A program made the position numbers and the translations under genes. Of a stretch of DNA of 64,000 nt, positions 1 to 12,401 are shown piece after piece. The notes beneath the pieces were generated by a model. It was not told where the DNA came from. It saw only the letters and a list, made by a program, of their open reading frames with translations, and did not search any database. Source of the stretch: Metaphire vulgaris (lineage: Eukaryota > Annelida > Clitellata > Crassiclitellata > Megascolecidae); contig CM030850.1 in the NCBI GenBank assembly GCA_018105865.1, positions 15,174,967 to 15,238,966 of the forward strand, given 5' to 3'. How positions within the stretch are numbered: the stretch's first letter is position 1; each line of letters starts with the position of its first letter.

Positions 1-124
1 GCCAATAAATTAGCGTCAGAGGCAAACCGAAGAAGACAGCGCTTAACTGCGCGATGTCAACCAAGTGCGTGCGTCGCAATTAAATTCTGTCGTTAAATAA
101 AAACTCCACATCAGTTCATCCAGA

Positions 125-380
125 AGGGTAGAAGAAGAGGAAGAGGAGGAGGCGGAAGAAGAAGAAGAAGAAGAGGCGGAAGAAGAAGAAGAAGAGGAGG
201 AAGAAGGAGAAGAAGGAGAAGAAGAAGAAGAGGAAGAGGAGGCGGAAGAATAAGAAGAAGAGGAAGAGGCAAAAGAGGAAGAAGGAGCAGAAGAAGAAGC
301 AGCAGAAGAAGGAGAAGAAGAAGAGGAGGAGGAGGAGTAGGAGTAGGAAGAAGAAGATGAGGAGGAGGAGGAGGAGGAGA
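125..380. repeat. Purine-rich GAA/GAG/GGA microsatellite
   Basis: About 250 bp almost entirely of A and G on the plus strand, an irregular mixture of GAA, GAG and GGA triplets. The long Leu/Pro reading frame on the other strand is a by-product of this composition. Confidence 0.9.
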
Positions 381-1904
381 AAGACTGACTATAGGCCTAC
401 AGACATTTGCTTCTAATGAATTTTTCTCTAGCATGATCTAATATTTCGATCATTTGCTGTAGGCCTATAGTAATATAGCGCACATGTGAAAATGCATTTG
501 TCATGAACAACGTGAATTCGGTCTGTTTAAACAGTTGGCAAATACAGATGGCGCTAAACAAAGCGAAAGATTGAAGCGTTAGGAAATAGTCGACCATCCG
601 GCAATACAGTCGGCTCCGTTGATGTCAAGACTCACTGCAGTGTATGAGAGGAGGAGGGGAGGCTGAAGGAGAGTATCTCTTAGACTGGAGAATATTCGGG
701 GAGAACCATTACAGTTATAATGCTATTCTGACATTATCGATATAATATTCGAAATAAATCATAAATTCATAACTACGATCGAACGTCGTCGGCGAAAAAC
801 AGTTTCCAGGTTTCTATTTGTAAACTTTTTCTAAACGCAAACGATTATATTTATGAGCTTCCCATGGCACCGATTCCAATACCCAAAGGTACCAAAGGTA
901 TCAATTAAAGGCACTCTAAACTTATAGGACCTACTGCAAAAAAAGTCCAGGTCAATTCCAGTGATCAGTCAGAGTGGGAGCGGGCAAGCACTGTCAAGCA
1001 GCAATGCACACTACGAAAAAGAGAGAAGAAATGGAAAATTAGCAACTGGCTGCAATCGCACGTCTTCAAATGCCAAAAAATACGACTGCGTCACGTGACA
1101 CAATCAGAACATTCAACGGACCGAAGGCGCCGAGATAACAAAGTGAATCTAAATTCTAAAACCATCTAGCGACTGGGAACTGTACACAAGACACCTATAT
1201 ACAGTGCCTATTAGTTCGTTCCTCCGCCACTCAAAATTAAAAGACACCGTCGCACTGTGACGTCACCGGAGATGCCTAAACCGCATACGTGACATCACTG
1301 AGTTGACTTTGATCTTGTCCTCGACTGGGGGCGATAAACGTTGGAACCCAGGATAAGCGTCCCCTAATCGCAAATGGATGCCTATCCCCGATGGATGCTG
1401 CTGCTGCTGCTGCTGAAACATCAAACCTGACATGATAAACCTGGACGAGGAACTGCAAAGAAGACTTATGACACCTTTGGTTGACAATACGTACACAATC
1501 GAGTCGTAAGAACTGATCGCAACTGGTCACGCCAGGGGCGTACCCAGGGCATGACAGGCAGGGCTGATACCCCCGGGGCGCCACTTGAATGGGCCACAAA
1601 AACTCTGTGATCTTGCTCCCTAATCAGCGTAGACAGAGAAAAAACTGAGAAAACTGACTTTGAGGGGCACATCGTAGACCAGTTCACATCAGTAAAAGCA
1701 AGAAAAGTGCATCTGCAGTTTTTATCTCATGTCAATAAAATGCCATGATTTGTTAATCAAAGATTTGCTAAGCACACAATTTTTGTGTCCGAAAAGAAAG
1801 AGACAGAACACAAATCGAAGCATTTACTTATACTCATATATATTAAACATGTCCTCCGAATCCATAATATTGACGACCAGTGACTGTGTCTTAGTAGCTT
1901 GAAA

Positions 1905-2338
1905 GGGGCCGTCCATAAATTACGCCACGCTATTTTTTGACAGTTTTAACCCCTCCTCTGTCACAAACTGTCACAAATCTCGGACCACTCCCTTAAAGCG
2001 TCGTCCATAAATTACGTGATTGTCTAACTGTCTATTTAATAAATTCGAGTTTCTCGTTCAATTTTCAGCAACGAAACAGATATTCAACTTCCGGCAATGA
2101 CGACGAATATGACAGAGACATGAAATTTTATGTATCTCTGGCAAAAAAGTATAGAAGTACTAACGAATGTCTCGGATGTTTTTTACTATACTTGAATACT
2201 TCCTATCGGGTATATTGAAGGTTTTATTTATACTGAAAGTGTTACGTCACTCTGGTCCTTATCCCTCCCTCTGTCACAAATTGTCACACTTTCTTAGACC
2301 CCTCCCCCTCGAGCGTGGCGTACTTTATGGACGGCCCC
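1905..2338. mobile_element. Non-autonomous TIR element (GGGGCCGTCCATAAA ends)
   Basis: The left end GGGGCCGTCCATAAATTACG and the right end GTACTTTATGGACGGCCCC are inverted repeats about 20 bp long with a few mismatches. A related internal motif CGTCCATAAATTACG occurs at about 1999, and another solo copy near 3686-3706. No transposase is encoded. I could not define a clear target-site duplication, so the superfamily is open. Confidence 0.65.
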
Positions 2339-2830
2339 AAACTCCAGATGCAAACGATTAAATTAACGCAAGAAATATGAAAGGGGACCCGACGGTTACC
2401 CGACCGTTGCGTGGTAGGGGCCCCCGCTGCCTGTATAAATAGGCAATACGCATTGAATTCGTAACGATGACGTGCTGGCGAAAACGCTAAGGCAACGCAT
2501 TAAACGAAGCAAAAGACTCGGCGTTATTTATTCTATGGCGCTATCGGTTCCAGTAATTTCCATTCTTTCCCACGGCTTTTATGCCTCATAATGTCACCGC
2601 GAGTACGGCGCTATGCCGTCGAAGATTTTCAGATAAATTTTCATTGTCCCGCTAAGTCCTATGTCATCCAATAGATCAACTGAAAACCCGACGACGACGA
2701 CAACCTGTTGCTTCGTTCCTTCGCCTGCAGCGACTCACGCAGCACGCATCCGCCGAAAATATTTCCAACAGTCGGACATGAGAAATGTTTAAAAATAAAT
2801 TGAAAGAAAACTCGTTGTTCTGAGTCTGAC

Positions 2831-2911
2831 CTGCAAGTTCTGGAGATCTAAATCCATCCACGACTGATAGAACGATACAAACAGTCGTCGGTCGTCACCA
2901 TCGTTGGCCAT
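2831..2911 (-). CDS. Possible first coding exon of an unidentified gene
   Basis: On the minus strand an ATG at 2911-2909 opens 27 codons (MANDGDDRRLFVSFYQSW and nine more) that end exactly at a good splice donor, CAG|GTCAGA, in phase 0. The exon sits at the left edge of a GC-rich block (2940-3330) that would serve as promoter or 5' leader. I do not recognise the peptide, and no second exon is seen in the 2.8 kb to the left, so the gene would leave the window. It may be a chance ATG-donor pair. Confidence 0.3.
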
Positions 2912-2939
2912 TTTCCAATCAGTAATTGCCTTCGTCTGC

Positions 2940-3330
2940 TGCACGTGCGCGGTCGGTCGGTCGGTCGGTCGGAGGCGGAAGATTCCGATCAACGCCAGAC
3001 GCGCTTCTTTCCTCCGTTTCCTTCGTCTTTACCGCCAGTTGTCAGTCTGTTGCTTCGCTGCCACCGCCGCCGCCGTCGTCGCCGTCGTCGTCTGCTCCTC
3101 CGTGTTAATAAACATTACTGTCGTCTGCCATTCGACGGACTGTCACCGCCGCCGCCGTCGCCGTCGCCGCCGCCGTCGCAGCCTATTGATCGCTAATTTG
3201 TAGACGGACAGAGGTCGATACTCTGCTGCTCCGACTCCCGCATCTGACGACGACGCAGCGAGCAGGAGAGCAGACTGGCGATCGTTCGTGTGACGCTGGT
3301 GCCTTGCTATTGCTTCACGGCTTACAGAGA
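2940..3330. promoter_or_regulatory. GC-rich, CpG-dense block (CpG-island-like)
   Basis: A GGTC tetranucleotide run (about 2950-2974) is followed by two CCG/TCG triplet blocks (about 3060-3100 and 3140-3180). Base composition and CpG density are far above the AT-rich surroundings. It lies just upstream of the possible minus-strand first exon. Arg-, Pro- and Ala-rich reading frames here are triplet-repeat artefacts. Confidence 0.4.
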
Positions 3331-4257
3331 CGCACGTGACGGCACATGAAAGTGTAATATTACAATTCTGAATCAGCTTAGGTTGGGGGTTCAACTCGTG
3401 GCCTCTTTCGAGTACATATTTAACATAGAAGAGTCTATGTAACGAGAAGATGTTGTCTTAAGAAACAGATGCATTGTAATTTTTCAGTTCCAGATGTTCT
3501 TGGTTAAATTAACGACAGTAGTAGAATTGTCATCCGATGCGGTCTTGAAGACAGCTACCCGATGACACCATGATCTTTTGAGACATATTCCTGAAAGTCC
3601 AAAATGATTTCTTATGATTCTCAAAGGTTTCGACTCCTATGACGTCAGTCACGCCACTTCCCCAAATTTTGTCACTTAACGGGTCGTCCATAAATTACGT
3701 CACGCGAATTTGGCACTTTTTACCCCACGTCACGCGACGTCGGACCCCAAAAAAATGACGTCACAACAGGCCGACCCCCATTGTCGTCTTCCGAAAAGTC
3801 TTGACAAGCAAAAAAGGCCATCCTTGTATTTTTCCTCTCAAAAAACCCTGACAAGCAAAAATAGGTCAGACAAGGAAAAAACAGGTCAGACAAGCAAAAA
3901 AGGTCAAAGGTCATGACCTAATTTGTGTGCGTGACGTCACATTTTTTTCACACTTCGTCCAAAATCTCTGACAAGCGAGTTAAAATTGTTTAGGTCAGAC
4001 CGATTAATTATTGTATTTGTAGTCAAAAATTAGGTCAGAATCTCACACAAGTCCCCTTTCCCCAACCCAAAGGTCATGACGCCACTGCATAAGGGGCACG
4101 GGGAGGCCGGTGTTGGAAAATAAATCCCCCCAAACAGAGTCTCCTCCCGGCGGATTCATTTTAAAATAAAATCGCCTAGGGGAGAAAACAAAGTCTCTCC
4201 TCTTAAAATGAAATGGCGGATTCTCCGCTGGCCGTAAAATAAATCCGCCCCCAAATT

Positions 4258-4340
4258 AGCGGCGGAAGATGGTAGAGTGGGTTACGTGCTGGAGCGTCAG
4301 GCTGACGGAGCGGGTTCAAGCCCCGTTAGTGCCCCTATAG
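4258..4340 (+). mobile_element. tRNA-derived SINE head, copy 1
   Basis: The sequence carries an RNA polymerase III A-box-like TGGTAGAGTGG and a B-box-like GGTTCAAGCCCC at tRNA-like spacing. It matches a second copy at about 49089 over roughly 75 bp. A (TTA)n tract follows at 4423-4464, as a possible tail. I see no convincing full tRNA cloverleaf, so SINE is preferred over a functional tRNA gene. Confidence 0.7.
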
Positions 4341-4414
4341 TTATTGAGTAATGCCCCTAAGTCACTTTAAATCAGGGCGCCCATCCCCCTGGCTTAAACA
4401 TTGATTTATTACCA

Positions 4415-4422
<8 letters not shown>

Positions 4423-4464
<42 letters not shown>
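4423..4464. repeat. (TTA)n microsatellite
   Basis: About 14 uninterrupted TTA/ATT units; possibly the tail of the preceding SINE. Confidence 0.95.
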
Positions 4465-6380
4465 GACCGATTAATTATTATTATTTACGAAAAAGTCAAG
4501 AGGCACTGAACATTGACAATCCCCATCCCCGCAAATTCGCCACGGGGAATGGGGTGGAAAATTTTTGAAATCAATAGGTGTGTAGGTGAGTTTCAGGCAT
4601 TTTGGACATTAAATCGCATACTTTGGTGCACCAGGATAGGTCTCATACCAGTAACTTCTAATTCTTAATTTTTTGGAAAATTCCCAGCCACAAAGCACTG
4701 TTGAAACTATGGAGAGATATCGCCACTGTCAAACTATTTAAAATTACCTGCAAATTATCTATTGGAGGCCACATCCAAATGGAAAATAAATGCTACTTTT
4801 AGTATTTAAAAAATTAGATTTCTCCAACAGCCCGGCTACATTATTTTAAAATGAAAGAGGCATTAAAGGAGAAAACAAAGTCTCTCCTCTTAAAATGAAA
4901 CTGACGGCATTCTCCGCAAATTATAATTATTATTAACAGTATTTAATTGCATCCCCAAATTTGTTGATGGAGGTCTTTAATTTGGAAGGCTGCAGTAGTG
5001 GAGGGAGTTGCAGTAGTCTAATTTGCTAAAGCATGTGAGTCTATTAGGTTATAAACGATTTATATTTCACAGGAAGTTTGCACTCTTCATCATTAGAATG
5101 ACTACGTAAAAGTTACAATAATAATAACATTTTATGAATGCCTGATAATAAAGAACTTGAGCTTGAATTGAGTACCGGTAATCTTATATGAAGTTGGCTT
5201 TCAGTAATTGCGCAGTCATTGAGGGGCCATTGAATTATGCCTAACGTGATCTTAATTAGCCACTTCCTTTTTAAATCATGCTTTAAATCAGTTTAATAAA
5301 CTCACCTCGTGGAGCACAGCGTCCGGTAAGGTAAGTTTGTGCGCTCATGTAATTTGTAAATCAGAACTTTGTACACTGTGTGGTTGTATTTATAAATGTT
5401 ATGAAATCGGTGAAATAGTCTAAGAATAAAGTACGAAAAGTACGGATTTAATATCGCCCTTTTACGTTACCCCATGTTCTTGTAACATCTAACTTTGTTA
5501 TAGCGCTAGCGCGGCAAATAGCTGACATTAAGTCATATTATTCTGTGACATGAAATAAGGATTTATTGCACATAACTAGATTTTTCTTTATTAGAAGACA
5601 CGGACATAGGCCTAATTATTATTATAATTATTCTCAAAATTTAGGAGACGTCAACGGTAAGAGGCGATCGTGTTTTAAATAAGGCGATCCTATTTTAAAG
5701 CAAATTCGCCGAGGGATATTTAAAAATAAATAAAAATTCCGGGGAAGACTTCATTTTGGGGGAGACTTTATTTGGTGACACCGGCCCCCTATTCGGACTT
5801 GGATCAAAATCAGTGGGATGGATGGTACTGCATGTAATCTACAAGCGGGTCAAATTTGGCCTGCGGTCCGGACTCCGGAGTTTGTGCATCGCTCATCAAC
5901 GAAGTTCGAACCTTGGTTCGAAGTTCGAACATAGCAAAAAGTGAACGATTATGGCGTCCATAGAAACTGAATTTCATAGATAAATTTATATGCGGTGGTC
6001 TAACTAGTAACTATCTATGGCGCTGAGTGCGCCCTCCCTCCAAGTGAGTGCGCAGATCATGGCGCAGATAAATGGAAGTCAAGTAAGAGTCGCCATGACA
6101 ACGACCTAAGCGATCGCCTTTTGATGAGACTCGGTTAAATGTTTGAAGAAAATTCGTTGATTTGTCGACATCATGCAAACAATGTAAGATAAAACACCAG
6201 CGAGCTTAGTGTTCGCTGTGCTGGGGTTGGGGGCTTTACCCGTCCAACTGGTCGATGACGAACCCTCTGCGGAAGACGGGAAGAGGTCGAAAATATTGCA
6301 TTATGGTCGTCCAACGTCCTCCCTTTTAGCACTCAGACTTTAATGCAACATTTGTCAGCAAACATAATAGTCCGACCAGA

Positions 6381-6440
6381 TAAGTAAGTAAAATCTCGCA
6401 AATTTATATATCGCTTCTGAAAGTATTACCTTTTTAGCTG
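6381..6440 (+). repeat. Dispersed GTAAGTAAAATCTCG repeat, copy 1
   Basis: The motif TAAGTAAGTAAAATCTCG followed by a diverged ATTTATA-CGCTT segment recurs at about 10219 and 35673. All copies have the same orientation and similar downstream sequence, which suggests the same end of a SINE or LINE. Confidence 0.65.
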
Positions 6441-7317
6441 CCTTAGACTAGTGTTAAAATCCTTGTTAGAGTGAAAAGACACCCTCTGTTTTAAAAATTT
6501 AGAATCAGTTTTTATTGGGAGTAGCCAGATCATCCACTGTTTTTAAAAATATCGATCACTGTGTAAAATGTACCTAAAACTTCACTGAGAGGTAATGAAA
6601 AGAACCTTTTTGCAACAGAGAAGAGACTGGGTTACCTTACTGTACGCTATCCGGGTCCAATTGTGACTACACAGCTTTAAAAGTTACTATATTTAATTAA
6701 CTCACAACTTGACCAAATAATTCAAAGATATTTCATCAGATAATGCACAAAAATATTATGGCTGATCCCAATTTTTTACATTCAGACCATTTGTCTCAGT
6801 TGCTGCAAGAACACTGTTTTTAGGGTATGTGGGACCAGATTAATTAAAATCAAGTCAAAAAGCTATTTTAAAAACTGATAAAATGCTGCTTTATTTTGCA
6901 CTGTTCCTTCATTTGTACATGATCTTCACTGATCATGAAAATGTTTGTTTTCTTGCTGTCTGGACGGTAACATGAAAGTTGGTAGCCGCTTCTGTAATCA
7001 TTTTCTGAGTACTGGTACTCTTCCAGTTGGCTTTGCCTCTGCAGTCATTCTTGTTGTTTTCCACTCTGACTGATCTTTAAAATTGATCCGATCTTCTGCA
7101 GATGGATTTGGAGTACCATCAGTTGATATATGTACTGGTGCTATAGTGTTGCATAAATGCTGGTTTGTTTCTGCATGTGGCTAAGAAAGCAGTGTTCAAT
7201 CCATCCATGCAGTGCAGTGTCATGAATTGACATAATAATAATAATCTGTGTAACATAGTACTGTTTTAAAAATTTCAACAGTTTCTGCCTTATTCTTTGT
7301 ATTTCAGAAAATGTGAA

Positions 7318-7498
7318 ATGGAATCGGCCAATGAAAACGGAGATGATTCTTTTCACTCCAGCCAATACATTATTAATGCAAAATCAAAACATAAGAAGAA
7401 GAAGAAGAAGCACCGATGGCAGCCTATGCAGGACAACGTCGAAGAGATAGCAGCCAAGCCAGAGGTTCTCACTGTCGAGATAGGTCAGCGTCAGTACG
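7318..7498 (+). CDS. SPRY gene exon 1 (coding part)
   Basis: Residues 1-60. The exon starts at 7308 after the acceptor TATTTCAG. It ends before GTGACT in phase 1. It includes a basic run that could be a nuclear localisation signal, encoded by AAG/AAA repeats at 7390-7410. Confidence 0.75.
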
Positions 7499-9809
7499 GT
7501 GACTGCACTTAAAGTGAAAGAATTGAATAAGAATTGAAATAATAGAATTGAGAATTGTGATGATAATGCTTCCATTGTAAAGTTTGCCACACATGGTGTA
7601 TTGAGATTTATTTCTAAACTATCATTGTTGCATTTTAACTTGCAGCTATATTTTTCTTAGTGATGTAACACTGAACATTTGATAATGAACTTATGATATT
7701 TAAGCTTTTTATCTCTACTGAAATTTAGGATGTTGTGATTCTTATTTGTAAATTGGTTATTTTAATTAAGGTTTTCCAATTTTCCAGCCAGATTTTCAGT
7801 TGCTTTTTTATCAATAACTCATAAAATTGGGAATTCTGAATAGATAAATACACTTGCACTCACTTGGTTTTCTCAATGTTTAGCATTTTTGATAATTTGT
7901 CATAATTGGCATCATATATTCAGCTTCCCAGTCTTACTATTCACTTAGTATCACACAATTTGGAATAGTTCTTAAACATGGCATTGATAGTAGTATGTCT
8001 GCTGAGGTTTGTCTTGCTGATTTAGTGTTCTCTGTTCGATGTGTAGACTTTGAATACTGTGAATGGGACAGAGAAGCATTGAGCCCCAACATGTCCTTGA
8101 TAACAAACGGCTCAACGTCTGTTCGTCGGGAAGTGGTCAAGCAGTCTACAGATGGAGCCAGATGTTTGAAGGGTTATCAAGTTGGTCGACAAGAATTTGT
8201 GTTTGAGTTTGAAAACAGAAACTGGGGAAGTCATTGTGCTGTTGGTCTGGGTCGAAAGGAATGCTCACTTCATAGGACAGGTAGAAACTGATTTTCGGCA
8301 TTCATCGTACAGTTTAAGAACTTCTACTTTTCTATTTATTACGCTGGTTATTGAAGTAGAAGTCAGTTTGCACTTTTGGAAAGTTCAACATTTACAGGTG
8401 AAATTGGACTTATCTATTTATTGTGGTTGTGTGATTGATTTATGGATTATGAAGACATTAGATTATTGACATTGACAAGGCCATACAGAGTCAGTGGCAG
8501 ATGAAAATGTCAGCCTGAAAGTTTAAAGTCTTGTTTTCTTGATTGCTGATAAACAAAATGACTGTCCATCAGTTTAGCTGAGAAGTCGTGATCAGAAATC
8601 AACTAAATTTCCCAGAACATCACAGATCTTGCTTTGTTCATGTGTTGAAGAAAGAGCAGAAAGCAATTGTCAGCCAAAAATACCACAGTCTCAGAGTCTC
8701 TCCATCGGTTTCTAATCTTCAATAATGCATGTCTATGTATTATGCATTTTTGTAATGTACATCAGGTTAAAATACTGAAAGTTACCTTTGAAATGATGTT
8801 TTCAATACATTTAAATGTCGTTTATTGTTGTTGATCTAGACTGTGATGCATAGCTAATATTAAACGGATTTATTGACTCATTATGCTAGCAGCACTTTAT
8901 TTCATGCAGAAATTCCGAAATGAAAACAGAACTGGCAACTAGGGAGTGATTAAATCAACACTTTACAAGGATGAGTTGTGAATGAGCATATGCAAATGCT
9001 TTGGAGAGGTATATTAGAATATGAGGAACATATTTAAACTTTGCAAAATGGAAATACAATTTTGGTAGATGCATCATTGCGTTTTTCTTATGCTGACAAA
9101 GTTCATTGCATATTATTTCATATTATAGAGCATAATAACATTGATAACTGAGGTAAATGTATTTTAGGATATGCACATCTTCTTGGTCAGGATTTGTTAA
9201 GCTGGGCGTTTGACATTCCGAGCGGACAGTTGTTTCACAACGGCCGTGTCGTCGGATCTGTTGGTTTGGTTACAAAGTCTGATGTCGGACAGAATGTTCA
9301 CATGAAGGTTGACTTTGACACTGGTTCCCTGTGCTTCCAGATTACCCTTGATCATAATACAAGGGCTTGCATGTACAGTGATCCAGGTAACCAGTATGAA
9401 TCCTCCTTTCAAGATAGGACTTGCCATTTATTTGATCTCAGCGTCTGAATATTGTAGATTGTTGCATTGCCATTTTGAGTGAGCATATGCAAATGCTTTG
9501 GAGTGGTATATTAGAATAGAAGGAACAAAATTTAAACTTTGGAGAATGTATACCGGTACATATAAGTTATACAACGTCTTCTTCTTGACAGAACTGTGTA
9601 GACCATTGCATCCATTGTATCCAGTGGTTTCAATGGTTTTTGGACTGTCTCAATGCAAAGTCAGAAAGTACAGAAACCAGGAGTCCACTTCCAATGAAAT
9701 TATCAATTTATTGCCAACAACAAACGTCAAGGAATCATCTGATGCTGTCGTTCAACCTGGAGAAGGTGATAACATCGAATTTAAAGGCCTATTTTTTATT
9801 AATCAGTAT

Positions 9810-9903
<94 letters not shown>

Positions 9904-12356
9904 GTAATAATAATAATAAGATGCAAGCTGATTGCTGACATTGTGCCTTCATTTAACTTTATAAGATCTCAATCTATACAACATTATCGTTGGACATATA
10001 TTATTATATGAAGAACATATTTAAAAAGTCACAAATTTGTCACATTTTAATGTTAGACAGATTAATCTGAATGATGGTAATAAAACACAGTCATGTCATT
10101 GAACTTATGGTGCTTTTTGCATTTGTTTAACTTGAAAACCATTCACTAATTGAATAGTTATGGCAGTCGAATGAATTATGCACCTCAATGCTTAAGTTGC
10201 CTCAAGTTGAATTCTGGTAAGTAAGTAAGTAAAATCTCGTGGATTTATACAGCGCTTTGGAAAGTAGTACCGTAATTGCTGCTTATTCTTGTACGCTGAG
10301 TCTCTCTTGAAATAGCTATAGACAGGTGCAATTGGTGTTTATTGGATTAGTGAATATTCTCGATTGATGTTATTTCACTGAATCGATTCACAATACTTTT
10401 AAAGTATGTACATTTGCTGATGTGATATTTAAGTACCGAGGATCAACAAGCAATGTGTTCTGCATTATTGCACAACAGTTCTAAACTATAACTAATTTCC
10501 TCGATTAAGTGACTTTGCACTGAAATTTTTAGACTGCAGTGAAGACTTCTTGGCTGATGATCGACAGACAAAAGAGTCAGCAGAAGGAGGAGGAGAAGGA
10601 GCAGATGAAAGCATTGGGGAGAGGAGCTGCGATGAGCGCGCTCTTTCTGACGGATCTCATCTTATGATGAGTGAACGATCGAACGTCAGCAGACTAGTTG
10701 TTGAACCTGGAGACTGGAAGTGCACGCCTGAGGCTGCTTCTGAAGAGACTCAAATGGCAAGTACAGTGATTTGCTGGAGATGCTTGTAATATTTAAAATA
10801 TCTTCTTTCTAAAGCAGATGTATTTCTTCGTTCTGATTAGCTAGGCATAAGAGCCTGAAAGAATGCCTTATTGGCTAACGGTTTCTACACTGCCGGATAC
10901 AAAATGGGGGCTGGGAATTGTTGACCACAGGGACCCATCAGTCTCAGTTGCAGCATTCTGCTCAAGTGATTAGCTATTCAGCCAGGGTCCAGTTTTGATG
11001 CATTTCTTTACATAAACTATTTTGACAAGTTAAAAAAAACAGTTATATATATACAGGTATATATGGTGTATATATATACATATACACATACATACATACA
11101 TACATACATACATACATACATACATACATACATACATACATACATACATACATACATACATACATACGTACATGTGTGGTTTAGGAGCCCGTTAAGTTTA
11201 TTTACCTGCAAGGGGCCTTGGAGATTTTCCATTTCCCATGCCACTGAATGGTTATTATGCCCCTGGGCTTCTGTATTTTGAAATGTTTCAGATTCTGTGA
11301 ATCTTTCAGGAAAAGTGAATATTGTCACCCAAATTTTCTCATGAGTAGCAGCATTCAAAGTTTGCTTTATTTTTTCTGCATTGTCAGATGTTGCTTCGAT
11401 TGTTATCTGCAATTATGAAAATCTTAAGGACTTTGCTGAACCGAGAAAAGTGAATAAGCAAATAACAATGCACTTTTTGCGCTTTAACTTTATTTGTCAG
11501 GAAAGAGTAAATAGAATGAAGATATGAGTTTAAAAACCGGCATATGGAATTTTTTCTGGTCTATGAATTTGTCTTCCTAGGCTGCTGCCATTTTGGCTTA
11601 AATCATCCATCTGTCTGTCAACGAACTAGCAGAAATTTTTGAATTGATGATCAAAACCTACTGTTTTAGTAGAGTATATCGGAAATGTCAGAAGACTTAC
11701 AGCGTCAGATTGTATCTTATCATGGATGGGACAATGTATGTCGAGGTGGGCTTATAGTTCCTCATCCAGGTGATCCATCTATCTGTGTACCTGTTCCTCG
11801 ACTCTCAGGTGGCGTTCAGGTAAGATACTGGAAAACGACTGCTCCACTGTTATATGATGAATGAAATGCCTACAGCATATCTTTATTATAGCATACTTAG
11901 CGGGTCTGCACAATTTAGTATGTTATATTCAATACCATCCAGAACCCTAGCGCTTCATATGGGACCATACATTGCACACTACTTTATAACCGAGTGAGAG
12001 TTATAATCGAGTCAATTACAACAAAGTTCTACGGTGCCTCAGATTAAAATGTGCCCATGATAATTATGCAGTCGGTATTTCGTGGAAACTGAATTTGAAA
12101 GACAGCGTCATGGTTGCTGTTTCATCTGGATAAAAGACAAATGTCTTAATAAATCTACTTCTGTTTTAGGCGATTCGATGTAAGCAAGGCTTTTCGTCTG
12201 GCCGTCATCGATGGAAAATAAGGCACTTCAAGTCTTTCAAACAAGTCTCCAGTGGCAATAACAATTCACAGTCCAATGATATCTTAGTTGGTGTTGGTAC
12301 GCATACTTCACTATTTTCTTACCAAATGCTTGTGCTATGAACAGACATATAGAGAA

Positions 12357-12401
<45 letters not shown>

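Larger units (their letters stand above)
1..2830. other. Repeat-rich intergenic region
   Basis: No coding exon is supported here. The region opens with a purine-rich GAA/GAG/GGA block (about 125-380), followed by unassigned sequence. Around 1530-1600 there is a short segment with GGGGCGTACCCAGG-like and GGGGCGCC ends typical of small hAT-like elements in this window. A (CTG)n run lies near 1396-1416, and a TIR element at 1905-2338. If the possible exon at 2831-2911 is real, part of this region is intron of that minus-strand gene. Confidence 0.6.
4105..5789. mobile_element. Possible 1.7-kb TIR element
   Basis: The left end GGCCGGTGTTGGAAAATAAA and the inverted right end (plus strand TTTATTTGGTGACACCGGCC) form imperfect terminal inverted repeats of about 25-30 bp. 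Blocks such as TTAAAATAAAATCGCC and GGAGAAAACAAAGTCTCTCC recur inside (about 4155, 4176, 4860, 5690). No transposase is seen and the target duplication is not clear. The element could instead be two related solo ends. Confidence 0.45.
3331..7307. other. Intergenic region upstream of the triple-SPRY gene
   Basis: No coding exon is recognised. It holds a CGTCCATAAATTACGTCACG motif near 3686, a large possible TIR element (4105-5789) with a SINE and a TTA microsatellite inside it, and a dispersed GTAAGTAAAATCTCG repeat at about 6381. Any untranslated first exon of the downstream SPRY gene would lie here, but I cannot place it. Confidence 0.5.

Noticed and set aside
111..434. Leu/Pro-rich minus-strand frame
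   Set aside because: Product of the GAA/GAG microsatellite.
11063..11281. Tyr/Thr/His-repeat frame
   Set aside because: Product of the CATA microsatellite.
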